NCBI GenBank assembly: GCA_037355855.1
Contig: CM074762.1
Coordinates: forward strand, 2,976,001 to 3,040,000
Source of the DNA: Pseudo-nitzschia pungens
Lineage: Eukaryota > Bacillariophyta > Bacillariophyceae > Bacillariales > Bacillariaceae
Length of the DNA: 64,000 nt
Direction of reading: 5' to 3'
Positions 22,654 through 31,387 of the stretch are shown piece by piece. The position numbers and the translations under genes were made by a program. Positions within the stretch are counted from its first letter, which is position 1. Each line of letters begins with the position of its first letter. The notes under the pieces are model-generated. The model worked only from the letters and a program-made list of their open reading frames with translations, made no database searches and had not been told where the DNA came from.

Positions 22654-24436
22654 CAAATTAAAACCGAAAATTATTACTATACTGTAGGAAATAGGAATTC
22701 AATATGTAATTTATGAATTGAAATTATTGCATTAGTATATGATGCAGTATACAAATAGAGAGAGAGAGAGAGAGAGACAGAGAGAATAATATTATCTACG
22801 CCAGCGCAGGAGAGATCAGACCTCTACTTGCTTCCAAAAGCCTCGAAACACGATTTTCATCATATTCCCATGAAAATACATAAAAAAGTGATCAATTGGT
22901 ACTTACAACAACATCACACGTGCATGACAAGAACTAGCTACTACTACTAGTGTGCACTTTTCATGAGAAAATTCAAGCAGCCTGCTGGTGGTGTAGTGTG
23001 CTGTCAACAACATCAAGCAAGAACAAAGCAAACAATCTTAACAGCAGGAAAATTCGAACTAATGTGTGCATAGTTTATGCAATAACTACTAATGGTTGTA
23101 TTTTCCCTGCCATCATGATTGTTATTATTATCATTATCATTATTTCTTTCCACCCTTTTGCGTTGGGAACAAGTACGACTACCCGTACGGAGTGATGGAT
23201 AAAGACATCGAAGGAAAAGATGGATACTACAAGTATCAGTACCGGTAAGATCTAATCTGTCGAAAGCGGTCACGAGTGAGTTCCCGGTGGAATCCGGGAA
23301 CGCAATTTGGAAATGAGTACGAAGTACAGGTATTTTTGTTGATGAGCAAAGAAAGACATGATGGATACGCGTTTGAGCACAGAAACAGTAATTATTCATA
23401 CCTTTTTGTATTTTGAGACAACCCGTACTTGTCCTGGTCGGTATGTAAGGTTAACTTGTGACACTCATAACAACAACGCAAGCAATCAAACAATAGGTAA
23501 GATTACTACGAAGTAAGTTACTTTGTAATAGTAGTACCGGTATTATTATTTTAAAATTTTTTCAAAGAATAAAAAATAAGAAGAGAGTAATAATTAAATA
23601 CGGTGATTACTCTCAATTATGGTGCACCGATCTCCGAATCAAGTGAAACCAGCTATCATCAGCGCACTAGTAAATGCTGCCGTACTGATTCGCTTAGAAG
23701 GAAGGGGTCCAAATTTCTACCACGTTTTCATTGGAAGGTGTGCTTTTCGGCATAATCATTGGAAATGGATACCAGGAGGTTTATGGCCCCCGCATTTAGA
23801 ATTGATTAATCCTTTTCAATCTAAGCTTGCTGGGTTGGGTCACATTTGTTTGTTCATCCGCACCGTAGTTGCTTTTTAATTGTACGAGGTTATCAATCAA
23901 AAAATACTAATTAAAATAATAGTAATCTTACCGTAGTAATATTAATCAGAAGTCAATAAGTGTTTTCAGTACAATTAACTTACTGCAAGATTGAACTCGT
24001 AGTTCAAAACAAAATTCAGCCAACTTTATTACAGTCTATGTCAGAACATTAAAAACTGCAACGATACATTATCATGACGATATTAAATAGATAACAGTAC
24101 TACTATGATTATACACACACTATTATAATACAAAAGGGTGGCGAATCAATGGAATCTGAAAAAGAAATACAGGGTTTTTTGGGGGGGAAGTGGGCATCAT
24201 TCGTCTTAGTAGAAGGATTCCAATGAAGAGTGAGACAGCGAAGATGAAAGGCACGCAGAACGTTGAAAACCTGCTTAAAAACTCAAATCCTTGTCCTCTC
24301 TCCTTGAATTGGAGGACAGCTCCTTTCGTTGTTGGTATAGAAGTTGTATCTTGTAGAAATCTTCAACTCGTTTAGTAGTGGTCGTTTTGTGGGGATATTG
24401 ACACAGATTGTGGTGTCTTGATGTACTTCTTGGTTC
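22654..24436. other. Intergenic between convergent DUF6824 genes B and C
   Basis: No gene is seen. It contains an (AG)n microsatellite at 22757-22785, ACTACTACTAGT at 22941-22952, GTAAGGTTA at 23445-23453, and GTAAGATTAC near 23500. An 86-codon ATG frame at 23619-23879 has no recognisable content. Confidence 0.5.
22757..22785. repeat. (AG)n microsatellite
   Basis: Perfect AG dinucleotide run with one AC interruption near its 3' end, about 105 bp after the stop of DUF6824 protein B. Confidence 0.95.
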
Positions 24437-25678
24437 TTATTGCCAAGTTGGTTCCTGTTGTTGGTAATGGCGATCCTTTTTTTGTCGTTCCTTTCGTGCC
24501 AAAATGACCAAATCTCGAAGGGCATGACCGACCTTTTCCCGGGCCTGCTTGTCCGTCATAATGGTGAAGCGAGGAGTTGCCTTCTTTCCGATAGATCGCT
24601 TGTGTTTGCTGGTTTTGGTGATTTCCTTCTTCAAGAAACGGGCGCCCACGTCGTTGTGGAGCATCCAAACAATTGATTTGATGACGTTGGTCTTGTCTTC
24701 GCGGGTGGGCGAATCGATGTAACGCTGTAGGTTCATCTCAATAGTGACCCGGAATCGACGATTTCCGATGTAGTTGTAAGCCCCGGAGTTGCGTCCACAG
24801 ACAACATCATATGGGCCGGGTTGGATAACTTCAGAACCGTTACCGTCGGACATTCCATGGTTCCCATTTCTCATTGCGTTGCTCTTGACGATCGCAGCGG
24901 CGCGATCAATGATGGAGCTCGACGTAGAAGACGTGTTGTTGTTGTTATGAAAACGGCCGCTTCCTGGTGATACCATCGCCGATGCGACAGAGTTCGGCGT
25001 CAAAAGATCTGACACGGCGTTCTTGATAGAAAGACTGCTGTTCTTGGCGGAAGACCTGCTGTTCTTGTTGTTGGAATCCGAGTCTGGCCGAAAGAGGTTC
25101 TTGTCGATGCCGAGAAGGTCGATAGAGGGGAAAAGAGGGCCCATTGAATTCGTTCGCTGCGTGGGATTTGCTCGAACATTCATTGTAGCATTCGCACTTC
25201 CGTTGGGAGGACATTTGCTCTTGCAGCTGGCCGACGAGTTGAACTCAATGGGGTGAAACATTCCTAAGAAGTCACTCGAGGATCTTTTGCGCATCACATT
25301 GTAGCTGTTTCGATTGTTCTTGAGGGGAAGGGATGTGCCGTTTCGCGTTCCGGAAGAGGCGGACGACGATCCGATGTTGTCTGTTGGTGGCATCCAAAAG
25401 TTCGTCACGATCTCCTTGAAGTTTCTTGTCTTTCTTAAATTCTGTTCCAAGGCGATGCTGCTCTTCTCTTCTAATGTCTTGTTGTTGCTGTGGTTGCAGT
25501 TCCCTTCGTTCGCATTGTGTGTGCCGCTGCAAACGTTGTCCATATCAAACATTGCGCACGAAATGTTTTGAGCACCATTGGTAGAGAACGCATTACTCCG
25601 GCGCCTGCCATGTAGTCTATCTATAGAATGGGGCTGGAGTAGGTTGTTGGTGTTGTTGTCGCTGATTATATTCATCAT
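24437..25678 (-). CDS. DUF6824 domain protein C
   Basis: A single exon of 413 residues from ATG 25678 (tandem ATGATG) to TAA. The domain lies at the C-terminus, about residues 285-400: PGPYDVVCGRNSGAYNYIG, NRRFRVTIEMNLQRYID, DVGARFLKKE and AREKVGHALRDLVI. In proteins A and B it is N-terminal to central. A basic insert of about 20 residues (KTSKHKRSIGKKATPR) splits the last two blocks. The first 280 residues are Asn/Ser-rich and disordered-looking, with no signal peptide. The basic tail (ARKERQKKDRHYQQQ) could aid DNA or RNA contact. A GTAAGGTTA word lies 46-54 bp upstream of the ATG. Function is unknown. Confidence 0.87.
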   Translation of the reverse strand: MMNIISDNNTNNLLQPHSIDRLHGRRRSNAFSTNGAQNISCAMFDMDNVCSGTHNANEGNCNHSNNKTLEEKSSIALEQNLRKTRNFKEIVTNFWMPPTDNIGSSSASSGTRNGTSLPLKNNRNSYNVMRKRSSSDFLGMFHPIEFNSSASCKSKCPPNGSANATMNVRANPTQRTNSMGPLFPSIDLLGIDKNLFRPDSDSNNKNSRSSAKNSSLSIKNAVSDLLTPNSVASAMVSPGSGRFHNNNNTSSTSSSIIDRAAAIVKSNAMRNGNHGMSDGNGSEVIQPGPYDVVCGRNSGAYNYIGNRRFRVTIEMNLQRYIDSPTREDKTNVIKSIVWMLHNDVGARFLKKEITKTSKHKRSIGKKATPRFTIMTDKQAREKVGHALRDLVILARKERQKKDRHYQQQEPTWQ

Positions 25679-27246
25679 GATTGTTGGGAGTCACTCTTAT
25701 AGTGATGATCCGTTGGAAATTAGGTAAGGTTATGCGAAGCAATTTTGGTTTGGTATGGTTAGCCAATAGAATTTATGAAAGTAATGAATACCGTTTCAGT
25801 CTTCGGGTTCTCGTGATCGTTTTTGAACTAAGAATGCTGTCTAACAATAGCAATCAGAAGAATAATTGTCACAAATCTCACCGACGAAAGCATAATAGCA
25901 ATATAAAACGGTTAACATACCACACGATGACTCATTCGATTTTGTGACGAAGGCTTGCCCGTGAAGTTTTTAATTAATAAAACAAAAACCGAAAGTGTAA
26001 GTTCAATGTTGTTCACGTAAGTTCTTGCGCACTACGAAGTACGAACCGAAGTGTTCTGGAACGGGGAGGTCTGAGAGAGCTGAACCATAGGAACATCCAG
26101 CGAACATTTAGTCGTGTGCGACAAAAAAAATTCATGAGGCACCCAGAAAATGCGTAACGATATTTTCCGACCGTACTTGTTCAAGGTCGAAGTTCAAGAA
26201 TATATTTTTTGGGACTATATGTAGCTCGATTGATGACCTTGAAGTTGTTTTCGTCAAGCGCAAACTGATGTTCTTTCATGCTCAATTCCTTTATACAACA
26301 TACACAGTCATACCGCTAAGAAGAATGAGATTTTTATTCATTAACAAAAATAAGATTTCATAAACGATTGTGTCTACACCACATTGCGATAGTTTAATTT
26401 CATACGAATTAATAATTTGTACGTGTATATAATGTAAGATTACTATCATTCTCAAACAAGTGAGAACAACTTATGAATGCATTACGGTCCTTCATCATGA
26501 TATAGAACAATTTCAAATGACTAAATTGAAGTCGCTTATAGCAATCGAATCCCTTTTGTTCGCGCGTAATTAGTCTTCAATTACGCTGGTCGTTATTTAT
26601 TAGTCATCGTGAGTGCACCAAATACCATCAAGAATAGAAAGTACTTCTAAGAATGACATTGGGTTGAAATCCACAAGCGGTGGAAGCCGATGCTGGTAAG
26701 GTTTATCTCAGTAGCATTATTATTATAATTATTATCATCATCGGGAATTAATGTTGATCGTAGAATGTCTCTCTGAACTGGTTTTATCTTTCCGGCGGTG
26801 TCTTTTCCCGACGAGTTGTCATTCGACGTGAGAAACACATCAGCTCCTCTCATAATCTTCTATGAACGAATAAGAGGAAATGCATAAATAATGAGAGGCC
26901 TCTATCGTTGTATGGTACTTGAGCGTTGAGGTATGAAAACGACAGTGTCAACGAAGTCACTAAAACGTTATCTAAAATACGAAGTACAAAGTAAGGTTAG
27001 GTAACTTACTAGTAATACGAGCAGAAGCAATACTGTGCTTCTAAAAATACTTCTAACACGAAACACCGTCACATGTTTGGTAAGACCTTACTAAGAGGCT
27101 TCCCAATGAAGTAGAAATAAGATCTCGTGTAAACCTTACTAGTCTAGTAGTTGTAGTCACATTCCCGTACCGTAACTGTGCCTGGGAAAAATGATTTTCA
27201 TGGCCAAGAACGAAGGCCACTATTAGGAATTGCCCAGACGCGTAAT
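25679..27246. other. Gene-poor intergenic stretch
   Basis: It holds the DUF6824-C upstream region with GTAAGGTTA at 25724-25732, then AT-rich sequence. A second GTAAGGTTA at 26991-26999 is followed at once by GTAACTTAC. No coding sequence is supported; a 68-codon frame at 26647-26853 is not convincing. Confidence 0.5.
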
Positions 27247-27341
27247 TACTACAAAATTCTTATCAGCTGTCCCCCGGTTCTACGTCCCCAACTACTAATT
27301 TCTACTGAAACCCGGGGACAGCTGATAGGAATTCTGTAGTA
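27247..27341 (+). mobile_element. 95-bp palindromic MITE-like element, copy 1
   Basis: The unit begins TACTAC and ends GTAGTA. Its two ends are inverted repeats of about 30 bp (TATCAGCTGTCCCC and its complement) around a centre of about 35 bp, so a single unit can fold into a hairpin. The terminal TA could be the target duplication typical of Tc1/mariner-derived MITEs, or part of the ends. There is no coding capacity. An almost identical copy (92 of 95 bases) lies 129 bp downstream in the opposite orientation. Confidence 0.72.
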
Positions 27342-27470
27342 CACATGCGAGTATTTTTATCTACAAACTCCGTTGTTGTGCCACGTATGATATCTGCTTG
27401 GCATACTTTATGTCCTCATTGTTGAAGGGTCTAATATTATTCGCACATCGACGATGTTCCGAAGTAATGT

Positions 27471-27565
27471 TACTACAGAATTCCTATCAGCTGTCCCCTG
27501 GTTTCAGTAGAAATTAGTAGTCGGGGACGTAGACCCGGGGGACAGCTGATAAGAATTTTGTAGTA
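27471..27565 (-). mobile_element. 95-bp palindromic MITE-like element, copy 2 (inverted)
   Basis: Reverse complement of copy 1 with three differences in 95 bases, all in or next to the centre rather than in the ends. Same length and same TACTAC/GTAGTA boundaries. The flanks of the two copies do not resemble each other beyond the boundary, which supports unit-length insertion or duplication. Together the pair could form a long hairpin with a 129-nt loop. Confidence 0.72.
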
Positions 27566-28495
27566 TGCCAATTTTCGAATATTGATAAATTGCGACGAGT
27601 AGGTATGCGCTATTTTAAATTTGCTGCGTACATGCATGTATTGTGGAAAAACGGTACCGAGTTGGGCGAGACATAAAAAGATGTTCGCACATACACGCTT
27701 CTTCAACAATGAGAAGAGATACGGTACTGAAAGGTTCTCCGGAACTTGGATTTGGAACAGAAGTGAGGAGGTGGCAGCCGCTTTGCCTTGATACTGCACA
27801 CCTCTCCAACACCAAATACGGAACCTTGACGCTTTGAGCTGGTCAACACTTACCGGTACGGTATTCGTCTCATCGCTGAGAGAACCTTGAAATTCAAATC
27901 TGACATTTTAGGGGTCATCCCGCTGAGAGAACCTTGAAATTCAAATCTGACATTTTAGGGGTTGAAGTCGCCGCTCTCTGCACTATAGCTAGCAGTATGC
28001 AGTGTTTGCTATTCACGCATGCAGTAAGTAAGCGTTTTTGACCTCTGAGACTTGAAGTAGTTAATATCGTACAAGAAGTGGTTGTAGAAACGGATGTTCG
28101 CACACTGTACTAAAGTAATTTAGAACGAGGACACTTTGCTGTTGAAGGTCCAAGAGTACCGTAGATGCACAAGGAGTCGTTCAGACGCTGAACAGCACAG
28201 AAGAAAACAAGGAGCGACCGAAACAGTCCGAAGTCGTCAACAATTATGAACGTGAAGTACATCGTTGTCGAGCAGCCCATTCGGTCAAAATCTACATGTG
28301 CAGTGCTGATTCAAAGGTGAATTCTTCTTGATCTGTTTCAATGGCTGACATGAATTCTATAGTTTATAGGATGAATACGTCCCGTCGACTTTTTAGCACT
28401 TAGATTCAACGCTCTGATTCCAAAGCAGCGTTTTGAATTGTAAAGGCCGAGCTAAACAATGTGAAGTAAATATTTTTTCTCTTTGCAGTTGACAA
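27566..28495. other. Intergenic with short tandem duplication
   Basis: Apart from a 42-bp direct repeat (separate entry) I see no structure or gene. It is the 3' flank of the MACPF-like gene. Confidence 0.45.
27874..27962. repeat. 42-bp direct duplication
   Basis: The block 27874-27915, starting CGCTGAGAGAACC, is repeated exactly at 27921-27962 with a 5-base spacer. It is non-coding. Confidence 0.9.
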
Positions 28496-30418
28496 CTATA
28501 GCGGATCCCGTGCCGGATCCTGCGCCGGGTCTTGCGCCGGATCCTGTGTTACATTAAGTCCTGGATTCTGCACCGAACCTTTTGCCAAATCCTGGACTGG
28601 ATTTTGTGCCGAATCCTCGGCAGCATTCTGGGTTGGAGCCTGTCGATGCCTAGCCAGCCAAGCATGCATAAATTCAGCTTCATTGTGGTAGGGAGGCGTG
28701 CATGCCAATTCAGTGGATCCTTCATTGCTTTCTCTTACTCTGTACGCTACCTTCGCTTTAATTCTCTTCTTCAGAGCGCTGCATCTCTTGAACATTAGGT
28801 TGTAGATTTGGTTTGACATTCCGCTATCATACCCGAACATGCCCCAGTACGAATTACGATACTCTCCAAAGTTGTGTTTCGCCTTGTGCAACATTCCAAG
28901 GAGAACAGCATGGAAACAATTCTTATCTCTCTTTGCGTATCTAATGATTTCAATGATCCCTGGTATCCGCTCTTCACTGCCATCCTTAGTCCAACCATTT
29001 AGACAACGCTCGGTCGCTACAAGCCAATTTCTGTTCCGTTTAACGTGAGATACAAGTTGAAAACCCTGCACAAAACATCCACCAAAATATTTTCGCGCCT
29101 CTTTTCGCTGCCGTTCCAAATCTATGCGGAGCTTTTTCATGTGCAAGAGTTCTTCCTCTATGTTTACAGCTTCTGGTGTCCAGCGAGCTGACCAATTATT
29201 CAGATTGTTGACCCGTTCTATGATATACTGTTCGAAAGCATATTTGAGTAGTGTTCGGGAGCATGGATCGTCCCCGGATGGCATCTCGGCAAGTTCGTAT
29301 ATTGGTGCCAGTTCACATTTTACAATTACTGGCTCTTTCTTTGCAGATAGACCCCAATTGTATTTGTTTCCGTTTAGGAGCTGGGTAGCATCGCCTCCAC
29401 AGGCCTGTACGTCAACCTCGGCACCCGATGATTCTTCGGTCCAAGACCGCATTGCGTCGGCACTGGCGTTGCTTTCGGCATTCGTCACAAAAGCGTCGTA
29501 ATGGGCCTTCATGGCTGAGATTATTCTCTGCGAAGTCTTCTCTTCGTAGGAGAACGTTGAAGTGCTCATTTTGTAGATTGCTCCAAAGTATGCAACCTGG
29601 GTGTAGAATGGCCCGACACGATCAATAAATTCCTTTGCATCATGCATACTCCTAACGTTGTCTATTGCAGTTTTAAAGTTGCTCGTCAGTAACTCGCGCA
29701 GCTCATTGTGACCAGAATACGGATGAGGTAAACGTGCCGAAGCGACGTGGACTTCTTGGCCAAATTGAGCAAAAGTGTTCCTTTCCTCTTCCCTTGAACA
29801 CATTCCGAATTCAGTCTCAAGGGATCCGATAAAACTAGCCGCCGCGCCGTTGCAATCACCTGATACCGACACCGATTGGGCAATCTGAGCTGCAACGTCC
29901 TTCAGAATCATTCCTTTTATACTATGTTCTCTGTATGTGGTCCGTAAGAGAATCATATCCCGTTCTTTCAGGTGCTTCCTCAGCTTTTTAACGTCGAATA
30001 CACAAAGGCCCCTGTGGTTGGAGAGGGGTATGATCTTTTCTCTGTCTGTAGGATTTATGGAAGTGGTCAGGTGATTGACGCTCCTCATGATTGCCTGCAT
30101 CACCTCATCTTCCGGTCCGTTTTCTGGAACAACGTTCTCTTCCGCCTTTCCGTCATCGCTCGTTTCTTTCATCGCGACGGGTTTCGGTTTCGTTTCTATA
30201 TCTTGGAAAAGCTTTTTCATCAAATGTTTCAATCGATGTTCATGATTGTTCCTTCTTGATATTATGATCGATTTCCTTTCGTCAAACTCACTGTTCATGC
30301 TGGCAATGCTGTCGTCGACGCTTAAACCAGCCGATCCGCGTTTCGGCTCCTCTACGGGCACCGCCACGGAAGTAGGCGTGTACGTTACCTCGGATATTGC
30401 GTCGTCCACTAGCGCCAT
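28496..30418 (-). CDS. MACPF-like domain protein with C-terminal Gln-Asp-Pro repeats
   Basis: 640 residues from ATG 30418; the frame continues 22 codons further up to a GTG after a TAG, and a CATAG acceptor-like site there leaves an upstream exon possible. A region from about 170 to 410 resembles the membrane-attack-complex/perforin fold: FIDRVGPFYTQVAYFGA (about 264-280) sits where the family has (Y/W)GTH(F/Y)-x5/6-GG, but Thr-His is replaced by Pro-Phe and Gly-Gly by Phe-Gly. GGDATQLLNG followed by KKEPVIVKCELAPIYELAEM (about 335-375) matches the later MACPF block seen in many eukaryotic members. A helical Lys/Arg-rich segment follows. The protein ends in short AQDP-type repeats. No signal peptide is evident, so secretion is not supported. 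MACPF proteins form pores in defence or development; here the degenerate signature makes any such activity uncertain. Confidence 0.62.
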   Translation of the reverse strand: MALVDDAISEVTYTPTSVAVPVEEPKRGSAGLSVDDSIASMNSEFDERKSIIISRRNNHEHRLKHLMKKLFQDIETKPKPVAMKETSDDGKAEENVVPENGPEDEVMQAIMRSVNHLTTSINPTDREKIIPLSNHRGLCVFDVKKLRKHLKERDMILLRTTYREHSIKGMILKDVAAQIAQSVSVSGDCNGAAASFIGSLETEFGMCSREEERNTFAQFGQEVHVASARLPHPYSGHNELRELLTSNFKTAIDNVRSMHDAKEFIDRVGPFYTQVAYFGAIYKMSTSTFSYEEKTSQRIISAMKAHYDAFVTNAESNASADAMRSWTEESSGAEVDVQACGGDATQLLNGNKYNWGLSAKKEPVIVKCELAPIYELAEMPSGDDPCSRTLLKYAFEQYIIERVNNLNNWSARWTPEAVNIEEELLHMKKLRIDLERQRKEARKYFGGCFVQGFQLVSHVKRNRNWLVATERCLNGWTKDGSEERIPGIIEIIRYAKRDKNCFHAVLLGMLHKAKHNFGEYRNSYWGMFGYDSGMSNQIYNLMFKRCSALKKRIKAKVAYRVRESNEGSTELACTPPYHNEAEFMHAWLARHRQAPTQNAAEDSAQNPVQDLAKGSVQNPGLNVTQDPAQDPAQDPARDPL

Positions 30419-31387
30419 CGTTTCTGTCCAAGAACGAATCTGTGTTTGTAAATCCGAACAAAAGCAAGCTTTTTCCCCTTGCACTTTCTCCGGAGGGAGC
30501 TATGAATGAATGAATCAATCGTGCTGGGTTCATGAGATTTATCTCAACCATCAAAGGCGCATCGCTGTTATCGTTGAACGCCGGTTATCCGAAAACGGGA
30601 TGCTTAGCGGATTGCCGCAAGGCTCTTGATCGCCGAACGACACGACTGCAGAGAAGAACCTTCCCTAGTAGGACAGAAAACAGATCAAACTAAAAGGGGG
30701 CAATTTCAGGAAATGGTGAGGCAATAGAGTTGATCTATCATTAATGGCATGGGTTCCGAACACGACCCAAATAGCAGCCCCTCAGATGAGGTGTCAACTA
30801 ATCTTCGACCATGTCAGAATACCGAAAGATGATTGGTCGCTGGCTTTAATAATGTCCAGGAATTGGTGTGTTCCATGGAATGACAATTTTTACGGTAAAT
30901 AAAAAAAAAAAAAGTACTGTACGTCGTAAGGTTACGTACGTGTTCGTGCCAATACTTGTACTAGAATGTTCATCTTGCTCATATCTTCATAATAGTAAGA
31001 TTACCAGTAAGTTAACCCCTTGCACCATAAAGGAGGAAATCTAATCTAATCTTCTGGCATTTACAGTATGCGAACAACTCTTTGACAGCTCCTTGCATCT
31101 GTTTGGCCTGCATTGATTCAGTTCCTTGTATTGACGTTGTTGTGAATTTCAATCTTGAATTCCATTATTTTGAGCAATGCCATACTACTACTCCTCTAAT
31201 TACTTGTATTGAATACGTTCTTCTAGTAATAATATAATTATTATAATTAAAAATATAATATTTGCAAGACATTGACGAGAAAGAAAACATGATTCTCGCA
31301 AGGGACTAAATGAAGAGACTTCGGCAATTGCATAGACTGTACACTTGTTGGCAGACTTTAATTATTTGGTTTATTTGGCAATCTCAG
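30419..31387. other. Intergenic
   Basis: It contains an A13 run (30901-30913), then GTACTGTACGTCGTAAGGTTAC, with GTAAGGTTA at 30926-30934, and a CGTACGTG. No gene is seen. Confidence 0.45.
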
